Source: Ilumatobacteraceae bacterium
GTDB lineage: Bacteria > Actinomycetota > Acidimicrobiia > Acidimicrobiales > Ilumatobacteraceae
Reading direction: 5' to 3'
DNA: 64,000 nt
NCBI GenBank assembly: GCA_013213745.1
Contig: JABSQH010000011.1
Span: 62,001 to 126,000 of the forward strand
The notes below the pieces were generated by a model. The model was given only the letters and a program-made list of their open reading frames with translations, made no database searches and was not told the DNA's origin. This document shows positions 52,408 through 60,613 of the stretch, one piece after another. The position numbers were made by a program, and so were the translations under genes. The stretch's first letter is position 1; the number at the start of each line of letters is the position of its first letter.

Positions 52408-53766
52408 TCAGGTGAAGTCGCGTAGCAACTCGGCGACGTGGAATGCCAGGTCGACGCTCTGGCGAGCGTTGAGCCGTGGGTCGCACACCGTTTCGTAGCG
52501 GTGGTCGAGGTCGGCGTCGGCCAGCTGGTCGCCGCCACCAAGGCATTCGGTGACATCTTCGCCGGTGAGCTCCACGTGGAGCCCGCCGGGCCACGTGCCC
52601 TCGGCGCGGTGGGTGCGGACGAATCCACCGATCTCGCGGACGACATCGTCGAAGTGGCGGGTCTTGCGGCCACTGGGCGCAGTGAACGTGTTGCCGTGCA
52701 TCGGGTCGCACGCCCACACCACCGGATGGCCGGACTCGCGTACGGCCCGCAGTAGCGGGGGGAGGACTTCTTCGATCGCGTCGGCGCCCATCCGCGTGAT
52801 GAGCGTCAACTTGCCGGGGATGCGCGATGGGTTGAGTGCCTCACAGATCTCCAGCGTCTCCTCCACCGTGCTCGTCGGCCCGAGCTTGCAGCCGACCGGG
52901 TTGGCGACGCCGCGCAGGAACTCGATGTGTGCGCCCGCGAGCTCGCGGGTGCGTTCGCCGATCCACAACATGTGTGCTGAGCAGTCGACCCAGGCTCCGG
53001 TGAGGGTGTCGACCCGTGTGAGCGCCTCTTCGTACCCGAGGATCAGCGCCTCGTGGCTGGTGAACACGTCGACTTCGGAAAGGTTCGGGTTCGACTCGGT
53101 GTCGACGCCGCAGGCGCGCATGAACGCCAGCGCCCGATCGATCTCATTGGCCAACGACTGGTACCGCTGTCCCTCGGGGCTCGACGAGACGAACTCCTGG
53201 GTCCAGGCGTGCACCCGCGACAGGTCGGCGAAGCCGCCTTTGGTGAAGGCGCGCAGGAGATTGAGCGTGGATGCCGACTGATGGTACGCCTGCACGAGTC
53301 GCTGAGGATCGGGTTGGCGGGCCGCCTCGGTGGTGGTCGGGTCGTTCACGATGTAGCCACGGAATGACGGAATGTCGGCCTCGCCGACCTTCTCTGTCGG
53401 CGAGCTACGCGGCTTCGCGAATTGGCCGGCGATGCGTCCCACCTTCACGATGGGCACGCCCGCGGAGTACGTGAGGACCACGGCCATCTGCAGGATCACT
53501 CGCAGTTTCTCCCGAATCAGATCGGCCGAGAAGTCCTCGAAGCTCTCAGCACAGTCACCTGCCTGCAGGAGGAAAGCGTTGCCCGAGGCGACTCGACCGA
53601 GTTCGTGCTGGAGGGATCGGGCTTCGCCGGCGAACACGAGCGGGGGCAGTGCCGAGATCTGCTTGAGCGCTTGGTCGAGTGCACCGGCGTCGGGCCAGTC
53701 GGGCTGCTGCCCCGCGGGGAACTCGCGCCATGACGCGGGCGACCAGTCGGTTCTCGCTGCGGCCAT
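52408..53766 (-). CDS. aroG: 3-deoxy-D-arabino-heptulosonate 7-phosphate synthase, class II
   Basis: First enzyme of the shikimate pathway, condensing PEP and erythrose 4-phosphate. The 452-residue protein is plainly class II: WREFPAGQQPDWPD at the N-terminus, AFLLQAGDCAESF, PIVKVGRIAGQFAKPRSSP, DCSAHMLWIGERTREL, VGCKLGPTSTVEET, TLITRMGA, WACDPMHGNTF and HVELTGEDVTECLGG. In mycobacteria this enzyme binds and activates the small AroQ chorismate mutase, encoded here at 8058-8354. It heads a minus-strand unit and lies behind the sigma-factor terminator. Confidence 0.96.
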   Translation of the reverse strand: MAAARTDWSPASWREFPAGQQPDWPDAGALDQALKQISALPPLVFAGEARSLQHELGRVASGNAFLLQAGDCAESFEDFSADLIREKLRVILQMAVVLTYSAGVPIVKVGRIAGQFAKPRSSPTEKVGEADIPSFRGYIVNDPTTTEAARQPDPQRLVQAYHQSASTLNLLRAFTKGGFADLSRVHAWTQEFVSSSPEGQRYQSLANEIDRALAFMRACGVDTESNPNLSEVDVFTSHEALILGYEEALTRVDTLTGAWVDCSAHMLWIGERTRELAGAHIEFLRGVANPVGCKLGPTSTVEETLEICEALNPSRIPGKLTLITRMGADAIEEVLPPLLRAVRESGHPVVWACDPMHGNTFTAPSGRKTRHFDDVVREIGGFVRTHRAEGTWPGGLHVELTGEDVTECLGGGDQLADADLDHRYETVCDPRLNARQSVDLAFHVAELLRDFT

Positions 53767-53795
53767 GGGCCCAGGCTATCGGCGCCGGAAAACGA

Positions 53796-53823
53796 ACACG
53801 GGCCCCGTTTCCGGGGCCCGTGT
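53796..53823 (-). terminator. Intrinsic terminator after the sigma-factor gene
   Basis: ACACGGGCCCCG (53796-53807) and CGGGGCCCGTGT (53812-53823) make a 12-bp perfect stem with a 4-nt loop. On the minus strand it is followed by a T-rich TTCGTTTT run, a classical Rho-independent terminator. Confidence 0.92.
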
Positions 53824-53862
53824 CGTGCGTGTTGTCGAGGCGCCGTGCGGCGCTGTGTGCGA

Positions 53863-54690
53863 TCAGACGGCGAGGATACGCTCGGCGTCGTCGCGCAACC
53901 CGGCCACTGCCCGGCTGACGAGGCGGCGCGCTGCCTCGGCGGTGACACCGAGCTGTTCACCGACTTCGCGGAAGCTCTTGCGCTCGCCATCGACGAGACC
54001 GAAGCGGGACTCGACGGCGAAGCGGGCACGGCTGTCGAGCGTGCCGAGCAGCTCGTCGAGCAGATCGCTGTCGACCAGGGTCATCACGTGGTCTTCGGGC
54101 GTTGCATCGCCGTTGGCCATGAGATCGCCCAGAGTGGCGTCGCCGTCGTCGCCGACGGTCTTGTCGAGGCTGACCGGCGTGGTCAGGCGGTGCAGCTCGG
54201 CGTTGGCCTGGTCGAGCGTCTCGCCGTCGCCGGAGGCCTGGCGCAGCGCGGCGCGCAGGCTGGCCGAGCGGTCTCCCGGGATGCGGATGAGGCTGGCCTT
54301 TTGGTCGAGCGCTCGGCCGATGGCCTGGCGGATCCAGAACGTGGCGTACGTCGAGAACTTGAAGCCGCGGCGCCAGTCGAACTTGTCGACGGCATGCTCG
54401 AGACCGAGGTTGCCCTCTTGGATGAGGTCGAGCAGATCCATGCCCTGGGGCAGGGGGTAGCGGCGGGCGATCGAGACGACGAGACGCAGGTTGGAGCGGA
54501 TGAACCGATCCTTGGCGTTGGCGGCGGCAGCGACCTTGGCCTTGAGGGCGGCGCTGCGCTTGCCGTTGTCGAGCTGTTCCTGTGCCTCGCGGCCGGCCTC
54601 GATCACACGGCTGAGTTCGCGCTCGTCCTCGGCGGTGAGGAGGGGCACTTTGCCGATGTCGTTGAGGTAGAGACCGATGGAGTCATTCAT
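53863..54690 (-). CDS. RNA polymerase sigma-70 family factor (SigB/group 2 type)
   Basis: A 275-residue sigma factor lacking the long region 1.1: region 1.2 (SIGLYLNDIGKVPLLTAEDE), region 2 with NLRLVVSIARRYP, DLIQEGNLGLEHAVDKFDW and RRGFKFSTYATFWIRQAI, a region 3 helix, and region 4 with the HTH FREVGEQLGVTAEAARRLVS. It is closer to non-essential primary-like factors than to the main housekeeping sigma because of its size. The start at 54690 (MNDSIG) is preferred; ATG 54708 and earlier starts are in frame. Two perfect hairpins lie in its upstream leader, and a strong terminator follows the gene. Confidence 0.92.
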   Translation of the reverse strand: MNDSIGLYLNDIGKVPLLTAEDERELSRVIEAGREAQEQLDNGKRSAALKAKVAAAANAKDRFIRSNLRLVVSIARRYPLPQGMDLLDLIQEGNLGLEHAVDKFDWRRGFKFSTYATFWIRQAIGRALDQKASLIRIPGDRSASLRAALRQASGDGETLDQANAELHRLTTPVSLDKTVGDDGDATLGDLMANGDATPEDHVMTLVDSDLLDELLGTLDSRARFAVESRFGLVDGERKSFREVGEQLGVTAEAARRLVSRAVAGLRDDAERILAV

Positions 54691-55064
54691 GATGTTCCGT
54701 ATAACCATTCGTGAGTGAGCGGAGATTCCGCTCGGGTGGTGTGTCATCGGACACACCCGGAGGTGTGAGCGAAGAGCTGATGTTGTAGGAGTTCGGCGCA
54801 GCGATGTGTAGCGAGTGGCGCGGGCGGTGGGCGCCGGTTGAAGCGGCTGAAAGGCCCGCTGAAGAGGGGTTTTGCTCAGAAACCGCTTGGGCCGAGGGTC
54901 GAGAGATGGGTCGTATGGGGGGTATTCGGAGCCGGAGAGCTCCGTGGATGGGGAGTTCCAACAGTAACAGACCTGTCAAGCACACTGGGATTGTGGTGAC
55001 CGGTTTCGCAAACGTTGTGCATATCTTGGTCACCCGTGCCCAAAACCGCCGTCGGTCACCGTCG
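54691..55064. other. Divergent intergenic region between sigma factor and nadD, with three hairpins
   Basis: 374 bp with no credible gene. Inverted repeats: GAGCGGA/TCCGCTC (54717-54733, 3-nt loop), GGTGTGTC/GACACACC (54738-54757, 4-nt loop), and a nested structure GGCCC/GGGCC around GGTTT/AAACC (54853-54893). A GGTGACC (54995-55001)/GGTCACC (55028-55034) inverted repeat lies just before nadD and may be an operator. Promoters for both genes must be here, but no clean -35/-10 pair stands out. Confidence 0.6.
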
Positions 55065-55649
55065 ATGACACGGATCGGGCTGTTCGGGGGGACGTTCGAC
55101 CCGCCACACGTGGGTCACCTGGTGACAGCGGTCAATGTGCGTCATGCGCTACAACTCGACGTCGTGATCCTGATGGTGGCCAACGTGCCGTGGCAAAAGG
55201 AAGGCTCTCGTCAGATCACGCCCGCTGCCGACCGGTTGGCCATGGTCGATGCAGCCGTCGCTGACGTGCCCGGCCTCGAGCCTGGTCGCCACGAGATCGA
55301 CCATGGCGGCAACAGCTACACCGCCGACACGCTCGAGGCGTTGGCTGTCGATCATCCAGGCGCTCAGCTGTTCACCATCGTTGGCGACGACGCCGCCGCT
55401 GGGCTGCGCACGTGGTCGCGTTCAGAAGAGGTCGTGGCGTCGTCGTTGCTCGTGGTCGTCGACCGGCCTGGTGAACACGTCGTCCTCGACGACGACATCG
55501 ACTGGATCCGCGTCGAGGTGCCGCGTCTCGAAGTGTCGAGCACCGATCTGCGGGCGCGGTTCACCGATGGTCGGCCGCTCGACTATCTCGTCACCGAGCC
55601 GGTGCTCGACGTGATCCGTGACCGGCATTTGTACGAGTCTCCGGAATGA
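55065..55649 (+). CDS. nadD: Nicotinate-nucleotide adenylyltransferase
   Basis: Adenylates nicotinic acid mononucleotide in NAD synthesis. The 194-residue protein has the nucleotidyltransferase start RIGLFGGTFDPPHVGHL (3-19), PWQKEG, FTIVGDDAAAGLRTW and the C-terminal VSSTDLRARFTDGRPLDYLV with the SSTxLR motif. The ATG at 55065 is chosen because extension to 54804 adds residues without homology and runs through hairpins. It overlaps the next gene by 4 bp. The order nadD-LCP-like-rsfS is common in actinobacteria. Confidence 0.94.
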   Translation: MTRIGLFGGTFDPPHVGHLVTAVNVRHALQLDVVILMVANVPWQKEGSRQITPAADRLAMVDAAVADVPGLEPGRHEIDHGGNSYTADTLEALAVDHPGAQLFTIVGDDAAAGLRTWSRSEEVVASSLLVVVDRPGEHVVLDDDIDWIRVEVPRLEVSSTDLRARFTDGRPLDYLVTEPVLDVIRDRHLYESPE

Positions 55650-56983
55650 CTGCGCAACCGGGTCGTCGTCGCCGTCGCACGGTCGTCGTCGGCGTGCTTG
55701 CCGTCGTGCTCGTCGTCGCCGCCGCCGCCGGGTTCGTGGTCGGGGTGGTCACCTTGACCAATTCGCAGGAGGGCGAGGCGGTGGGTGTCGACGACCGACC
55801 GCGCATCGAGTTGCCCGACACGCCGAACGGGTTGTTGGTCGTCGTCGGGGCGGACGGCGAGCTGGCGTCGCTGGCCGTCGCCACCCTCCTGCCTGATGGT
55901 ACGGGCGGATCGCTGGCCCTCGTGCCGACCAACGCCGACGTCAACGCGGGGTTCGGCGACGAACCGCAGACCGTCGGCGCCGCGTGGTCGTCGGTCGATC
56001 CGACCGACGACACAGAGCTGGAAGAGTTCGCCACCGAGGTCGGTGCGATGTTGTCGATCGCCATCGATCAGACCGGGGTGTACGACGGCCCGGCATTGGT
56101 TGCGGCCTTGGCGCCGATCGATCTCGTCGAGGCCGAACTCCCGGTCGCGGTGCTCGACAGCGACGCCATCGGTTCGGGCGTCGTCAGTGAGGCGGGCGAC
56201 CAAGTACTGCGGCGCAGCGAGGCGGTCGACGCGCTCGTGGCGGTCGATGCGTTCTTGTCGCCGATCGATCAACATGCGCTCGACGTCGCCGTGTGGACGG
56301 CGCTGGTTGCAGCGACGCCGGTCGGTGACGTCGATGTCACGCCCGCAACCGATGGTTCGGTGCCGCCACCGAGCTCGTTCGAGGAGTTGCTCGAACGGCT
56401 GCTCGCCGGACCCGTGATCGCTCGCGATCTTGCGCTGGCCGAGGTGCTGGCCGATCCGAGCGGCGACCTGGGCGGCGAGGTCGCCGTCGTCGACCGCCGC
56501 GATGCGTTGTTGGTGTTCGGGCAGGTGTCGCCGACTCGTGTCCTCACCCCGAATGCGGCCCTGACGTTCCGCATCGACTCCGACATCACCGAGGGCCAGC
56601 TCGCCGCCAGCGACGTCAAGTTCGAGTCGATTCCCGAGATGATGCGCAATCTGATCGGGGAACTGCTCTTCTTCCAGTCGAACCCCGTGTCGATCGACAG
56701 TGTCCCCGGTGATGATCCGGCCGAAGTCGTCACCCGACTCGAAGTCACGCAACAACAATTCGTCAGCGACGTCGAGGCGCTCGCCGAGTTCGTGTTCGGT
56801 GAGTTCGAAGTGGTGTTGGCCGACGAAGTGATCGAGGGCATCGATGTGGTGGTGACGCTCGGGACGGGCTATCTCGACTTCCGCACGGCGGTGGACGCCG
56901 CCATGATCGAGGACCCAGCCGCTGAGGACCCAGCCGAGACCGGGTCGTCAGTCGACAGCGACGACGGAGGCGATGGTGGCTGA
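55646..56983 (+). CDS. Membrane-anchored LCP-like extracellular protein
   Basis: A 445-residue protein with a basic N-terminus, one membrane helix (about 12-38) and a large acidic extracytoplasmic domain. The early strand-helix-strand (NGLLVVVGADGELASLAVAT ... SLALVPTNADVN) and the position between nadD and rsfS, where LytR-CpsA-Psr genes usually lie, suggest a diverged LCP domain. The catalytic Arg/Asp cluster of LCP ligases is not evident, so it may be degenerate. The C-terminus is a low-complexity Asp/Gly/Ser tail. It overlaps rsfS by 11 bp. Confidence 0.68.
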   Translation: MTAQPGRRRRRTVVVGVLAVVLVVAAAAGFVVGVVTLTNSQEGEAVGVDDRPRIELPDTPNGLLVVVGADGELASLAVATLLPDGTGGSLALVPTNADVNAGFGDEPQTVGAAWSSVDPTDDTELEEFATEVGAMLSIAIDQTGVYDGPALVAALAPIDLVEAELPVAVLDSDAIGSGVVSEAGDQVLRRSEAVDALVAVDAFLSPIDQHALDVAVWTALVAATPVGDVDVTPATDGSVPPPSSFEELLERLLAGPVIARDLALAEVLADPSGDLGGEVAVVDRRDALLVFGQVSPTRVLTPNAALTFRIDSDITEGQLAASDVKFESIPEMMRNLIGELLFFQSNPVSIDSVPGDDPAEVVTRLEVTQQQFVSDVEALAEFVFGEFEVVLADEVIEGIDVVVTLGTGYLDFRTAVDAAMIEDPAAEDPAETGSSVDSDDGGDGG

Positions 56984-57353
56984 ATCCGACGACTCGTTGG
57001 ATCTCGCACTGCTCGCCGCGCGTATCGCCGACGACAAGAAGGCCGACGACATCGTCGTGCTGGACGTGGGTGAGGTGCTGGCGATCACCGGATACTTCGT
57101 GGTGGTGAGTGCGTCGAACCCGCGTCTGGTGCGCACCGTCGCCGAGGCGATCGAGGAAGCGACGAAACTCGAACTCGAACGCCCGCCGGTCCGTGTCGAG
57201 GGACTGCGTGAGCAGCAGTGGGTGTTGCTCGACTACGGCGACGTGATCGTGCACGTGTTCTTGGCGTCGGTGCGCGAGTTCTACGAGATCGAGCGGCTCT
57301 ATCTCGACGTCGCACGTGTCGACTGGTCGGGGTCGGCGTCCCGCGACGCTTGA
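56973..57353 (+). CDS. rsfS: Ribosomal silencing factor RsfS
   Basis: A 126-residue RsfS/YbeB/Iojap protein that binds L14 on the large subunit and blocks subunit joining in starvation. Typical sequence: LAARIADDKKADDIVVLDVG, ITGYFVVVSASNPRLVRTVAEAIEE and QWVLLDYGDVIVHVFLASVREFYEIERL. An in-frame GTG (56976) directly follows the ATG. It is the third gene of the nadD unit and converges with the TetR gene. Confidence 0.94.
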   Translation: MVAESDDSLDLALLAARIADDKKADDIVVLDVGEVLAITGYFVVVSASNPRLVRTVAEAIEEATKLELERPPVRVEGLREQQWVLLDYGDVIVHVFLASVREFYEIERLYLDVARVDWSGSASRDA

Positions 57354-57387
57354 CTCGACGTCGACGCGACGATGACGGGTCGCTGCG

Positions 57388-57984
57388 CTACCTCGCCGGC
57401 GACACGAGCAGTGCAGCAGCCTCGGCCAATGCCCGCAGACGCCGTCGGTAGACGGCGCTCGACGGGTGGTCTGACTTCAGTCCGATGGGCGAGAGGGTCA
57501 GCAGTTCGAGTGCGACGTTGATCGCCCGGGTGTCGGCGTCGGTCCGTCGGCGAAGAAAGGCGCGCAGCGCGCGTTGGGCGCGGCGGGTCGATTCCTCGGC
57601 AACGTCGGCAGCGAACTCGTACTTGGCCTCCATCAACTCGTCACCGTGAGGCGTTGCCGCCAGTGCCTCCCAGCCGTCGCCGATCGACCGTTGGAGGTAG
57701 CCGTCAAGGTGATCGACCAGATCCGCATCACCAGCGAGCGCGGCGATCGCACTGTCGGCTTGATCGTCGAGCAGCGCCCCGAACGCAGCCCGGAACAGGT
57801 CGGCTCGATCGGAGAAGTATTGGTACAACGCGGGTCGTGAGACCCCTGCCGCCTGCGCCAGATCGGCCATCGACGTGCCCCGGTAGCCCTGCGCAGCGAA
57901 CACCGGGATCGCCGCGCGGCGGATGGCCTCGACCCGCGCGTTGCGGCTCGAATCGATGTGCTGCGTTGCGTTGGCAGACGTCAC
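57388..57984 (-). CDS. TetR-family transcriptional regulator
   Basis: A 198-residue regulator. The N-terminal HTH runs through RVEAIRRAAIPVFAAQGYRG, TSMADLAQAAGVSRPALYQYFSDRADLFRAAF (about 16-66), and the C-terminal ligand domain is helical and unspecific. The GTG at 57984 is the only start keeping the HTH without the odd upstream extension. Two palindromes of identical design lie between it and the divergent SDR gene and are the probable operators, so it likely controls itself and the SDR. Confidence 0.9.
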   Translation of the reverse strand: MTSANATQHIDSSRNARVEAIRRAAIPVFAAQGYRGTSMADLAQAAGVSRPALYQYFSDRADLFRAAFGALLDDQADSAIAALAGDADLVDHLDGYLQRSIGDGWEALAATPHGDELMEAKYEFAADVAEESTRRAQRALRAFLRRRTDADTRAINVALELLTLSPIGLKSDHPSSAVYRRRLRALAEAAALLVSPAR

Positions 57985-57995
57985 TGCGTAAAGCT

Positions 57996-58019
57996 TGACA
58001 TATCGGCGCCGAAATGTCA
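57996..58019. promoter_or_regulatory. Probable TetR operator 1
   Basis: A near-perfect 24-bp palindrome, TGACAT...ATGTCA around a TCGGCGCCGA core, with half-sites TGACA and TGTCA 14 bp apart. It is immediately upstream of the TetR start codon. Confidence 0.7.
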
Positions 58020-58031
58020 GGCTCAACCCTG

Positions 58032-58057
58032 CTGACACTTTGAGTGTGATGTGTCAG
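58032..58057. promoter_or_regulatory. Probable TetR operator 2
   Basis: CTGACAC (58032-58038) and GTGTCAG (58051-58057), perfect 7-bp arms; TGACA and TGTCA are again 14 bp apart. It is offset by 37 bp from operator 1 and lies on the SDR side. Confidence 0.7.
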
Positions 58058-58096
58058 TCCGTCATTTCCGACCCGAACGACACCGAGGAGCCACCA

Positions 58097-58918
58097 ATGA
58101 GCGACCGTCCGATCGAGAACCGCACCGTCTGCGTCACCGGAGCTTCGAGCGGCTTCGGCCAGGCAATCGCCGAACATCTGGGTTCCCTCGGGGCGCACGT
58201 GTTCTTGATGGGGCGGACGATCGAGCCGATGGAAGAGTCGGCGGCGACGATCCAAGCTGCGGGAGGCACCGCCGATGTATCGTCGTTCGACATCACCGAC
58301 AGCGCGGCGTTGCAGGGCTGGATCCAGGGCGCGGCTGACCGCACCGGCCGCCTGGACGTCTTGGTGAACAACGCTGGTCTGGGCGACTTCGGTTCGACGG
58401 TCGTCGACGGTGATCCCGAGATGTGGAAGACGATGCTCGACGTGAACGTGTTGGCGTTGGCCGTGGGCAGTCAGGCGGCAGTGCGGGCTATGCGCGCAAC
58501 GAATTCCGAGGGCAACATCATCAACATCTCGTCGGTGGCCGCAATTCGCCGCGACTCGGGCGTGTACGGCGCGACCAAGCATGCGGTGAACTGCATCAAC
58601 GCAACGCTCCGCAACGAATTGGAAGACGACCCGATTCGCGTCACGTCGATCATGCCGGGCGCGTTCGCTACCAACTTCGTGCGCCATGCCGATCCAGCGA
58701 TGATCGAGGGCTTCGCCGCGATGGGTGGGATCGCCGACTTCGAGGCCGACGAGTCGGGCAAGTTCACTCGAGACGAGATCACTCAGGTGCAGGCGGCGCT
58801 CAACTCGTCAGTTGGCAACGTCGAGCACATCGCACGGGCTGTCGAGTACGTGATCACTCAGCCGATCGAGCTGAACATCGAAGAACTCGTGATTCGCCCG
58901 CAGAAGAGCATCGTGTAG
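58097..58918 (+). CDS. Short-chain dehydrogenase/reductase
   Basis: A 273-residue classical SDR: coenzyme motif TGASSGFGQAIAEHLG (13-28), NNAGLGDFG, the NIINISSVAA strand and the catalytic YGATKHA (Tyr-x3-Lys near 163-167). It belongs to the NAD(P)-dependent oxidoreductases resembling YdfG/serine-type dehydrogenases; the substrate is not predictable. A GAGGAG ribosome site precedes the ATG. It is divergent from the TetR gene and probably repressed by it through the two palindromes. Confidence 0.92.
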   Translation: MSDRPIENRTVCVTGASSGFGQAIAEHLGSLGAHVFLMGRTIEPMEESAATIQAAGGTADVSSFDITDSAALQGWIQGAADRTGRLDVLVNNAGLGDFGSTVVDGDPEMWKTMLDVNVLALAVGSQAAVRAMRATNSEGNIINISSVAAIRRDSGVYGATKHAVNCINATLRNELEDDPIRVTSIMPGAFATNFVRHADPAMIEGFAAMGGIADFEADESGKFTRDEITQVQAALNSSVGNVEHIARAVEYVITQPIELNIEELVIRPQKSIV

Positions 58919-58945
58919 CGCTCCGGATCGTGTGATTCCGGGCGG

Positions 58946-59383
58946 TCACGGCGTGAAGTCGGGTGGTGCGAGCTCGAAGTGTTCGAACTCGAACCCTGGC
59001 GTCACGGTGCAGCCGACAAGGGTCCAATCACCGAGGGTCTCCGCCGACTGCCAGTGGCGTGGTGGCACAACCGCTTGCGGTTGGTGAGCGTCGTTGTCGC
59101 TCAGGCTGCCGAGCGTCGACGTGCGGACTCCGCCGCTGGCAGGGTCGGCGACGTGGAGGTGTAGCGGCGCGCCGCTGTGAAAGTGCCAGATCTCTGTGGT
59201 GTCGATGCGGTGCCAGTGGGAGCGCTCTCCCTCGGCGAGGAGGAAGATGATCGAGCTGCCCACGTCGCGGCCGTCGCCGCCGGGTGGACCACGCCACAGC
59301 TCTCGGTAGTGCCCGCCCTCTGGATGGGCGAGCATGTCGAAGCGCTCGACGATGTTCTGTGCCGTTGGGATCGACGTTGTCAC
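58946..59383 (-). CDS. Cupin-fold protein of the DUF985 family
   Basis: A 145-residue cupin: MLAHPEGGHYRELWR, SSIIFLLAEGERSHWHRIDT with the first metal-binding His pair, TEIWHFHSGAPLHLHVAD, and WTLVGCTVTPGFEFEHFELAPPDF at the end. The E-G-G-H-Y start and S-x-W-H-R-x-D-T motif are those of the DUF985 group, whose activity is unsettled. The GTG start is only 17 bp from the proposed start of the YHYH gene. Confidence 0.9.
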   Translation of the reverse strand: MTTSIPTAQNIVERFDMLAHPEGGHYRELWRGPPGGDGRDVGSSIIFLLAEGERSHWHRIDTTEIWHFHSGAPLHLHVADPASGGVRTSTLGSLSDNDAHQPQAVVPPRHWQSAETLGDWTLVGCTVTPGFEFEHFELAPPDFTP

Positions 59384-59400
59384 GTGGTGCAGCCTGGCAC

Positions 59401-60396
59401 GTGCCGCTCGCGGAGTCGCTCGACGACACGACCACGGCCGAACACGGCAGTGCTCCGGTAGTTGTGGTCAACCGAACGCTTCTCGTGGTCGAGTCCGGCG
59501 GTGGCGGCGGCACTGATCTCACAGGTGCGATCCTCACGTCGACGTCGCTGGACTGCGCAGACTCTGTGGGTTCGTACACGTCGAACAGCACGGACCAGCC
59601 GACCGGTCGTGAGTGCATGGGATCGCTCGAGATCACTGCGACCGACGACGAGTGCACATTCGTGACCAACCAGATCCCGAACGACGACATCGGTGAGGGT
59701 GCGCAGTTCGCGAACGAGGCCGGACCCGTTGATGACCGGCTGGTGATCACCCGATCGCCAGAACTCGCCGAGAGCACCAGTGTGCTCGATCTCGGCGCCA
59801 CCGTCATCATGCTGAACGGCGTGAAATGGGAGGGATATTCCGCAGCATGTTTCTCAGTCGGTGGTCAACAACCGGGTCGCGAAACCTCGGGTTGTGGCAG
59901 CGGCCAGCTCGACAATCCGTGGCGCTGCAACATCGCCTCGCCACTCAACGACTTCAATCTCGACGTCTTTCTTGCCCACGCCCAGGCCGACGGCTGGTAC
60001 CACGACCACTCGACCCCGGCGGTGTTGGATGCGGTGGAGTGCGAGGGGGTCGACGTGTCGCCGGTGATCGGCTTCGCTGCGGATGGCTTCCCGCTCCACG
60101 GGCCGTGCTTCGGGGACGACAGCGGAGCGATTCGAGCGGCCCAGCCGAGCTACGAGCTGCGATCCGGCAGACGCCAGGACATCGGGGGGTACACGACGCC
60201 GTACGCGGTCGGCAACGTGCAGAGCGACGACTACAACTGCCAGTTCATCGGCCACTACCAGTACGTCGAGGGCTTGGGGAATCTCGACGAGTGCAACGGG
60301 ATGGTCGTCGACGGTTCGTACGGCTACTACGTCACCGCCGAGTACCCGTACGTGCCTGCGTGTTACTCGGGGACGCGCAGCACAGAGTTCGACTGA
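59401..60396 (+). CDS. YHYH-domain protein, apparently lacking its signal peptide
   Basis: The 331 visible residues resemble secreted YHYH proteins: a strand-rich N-terminal half (MLNGVKWEGYSAACFSVGGQ), NDFNLDVFLAHAQADGWYHD, and the fingerprint VIGFAADGFPLHGPCFGDDS. Several cysteines (CGSGQLDNPWRC and NCQFIGHYQYVEGLGNLDEC) point to disulfides and an extracytoplasmic location, yet the frame shows no signal peptide. It starts at best with VPLAESLDDTTTAEHGSAPV close to the cupin gene's start codon. The 5' end has probably been lost, or an unusual start exists upstream within the cupin gene. Confidence 0.75.
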   Translation: MPLAESLDDTTTAEHGSAPVVVVNRTLLVVESGGGGGTDLTGAILTSTSLDCADSVGSYTSNSTDQPTGRECMGSLEITATDDECTFVTNQIPNDDIGEGAQFANEAGPVDDRLVITRSPELAESTSVLDLGATVIMLNGVKWEGYSAACFSVGGQQPGRETSGCGSGQLDNPWRCNIASPLNDFNLDVFLAHAQADGWYHDHSTPAVLDAVECEGVDVSPVIGFAADGFPLHGPCFGDDSGAIRAAQPSYELRSGRRQDIGGYTTPYAVGNVQSDDYNCQFIGHYQYVEGLGNLDECNGMVVDGSYGYYVTAEYPYVPACYSGTRSTEFD

Positions 60397-60490
60397 CCTT
60401 GCGGCCATCATCGGCGGGCGGTCCCAAATTTCAGACGACATCAGGGAAGTCGAGCGCGATCGTCCTACACTGGCGGGCCGTTAACGAGAC

Positions 60491-60506
60491 GGGTGAGCGA
60501 TCACCC
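60491..60506 (+). promoter_or_regulatory. Hairpin just upstream of tRNA-Ala
   Basis: GGGTGA-GCGA-TCACCC is a perfect 6-bp stem with a 4-nt loop, five bases before the tRNA. It could be a processing element of the precursor. TACACT at 60466-60471 is a possible -10 upstream of it. Confidence 0.45.
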
Positions 60507-60511
60507 ATCTC

Positions 60512-60584
60512 GGGGCTATAGCTCAGTTGGTAGAGCGCTTCCATGGCATGGAAGAGGTCAAGGGTTCGATTCCCTTTAGCTCCA
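60512..60584 (+). tRNA. tRNA-Ala (GGC anticodon)
   Basis: Acceptor GGGGCTA (60512-60518) pairs with TAGCTCC (60577-60583), one G-T wobble. The anticodon stem is CTTCC/GGAAG, loop ATGGCAT with anticodon GGC at 60545-60547, T-loop TTCGATT, discriminator A at 60584. CCA is not encoded. Confidence 0.96.
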
Positions 60585-60592
60585 CTCCAAAC

Positions 60593-60613
60593 CCCCAGGT
60601 AACAGGCCTGGGG
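60593..60613 (+). terminator. Hairpin after tRNA-Ala
   Basis: CCCCAGG (60593-60599) and CCTGGGG (60607-60613) enclose a 7-nt loop, eight bases beyond the tRNA. No T-tract follows. Confidence 0.7.

Noticed and set aside
54804-55064. Upstream in-frame extension of nadD by 87 codons
   Set aside because: No homology, crosses hairpins and promoter-like sequence; the ATG at 55065 starts exactly at the conserved fold.
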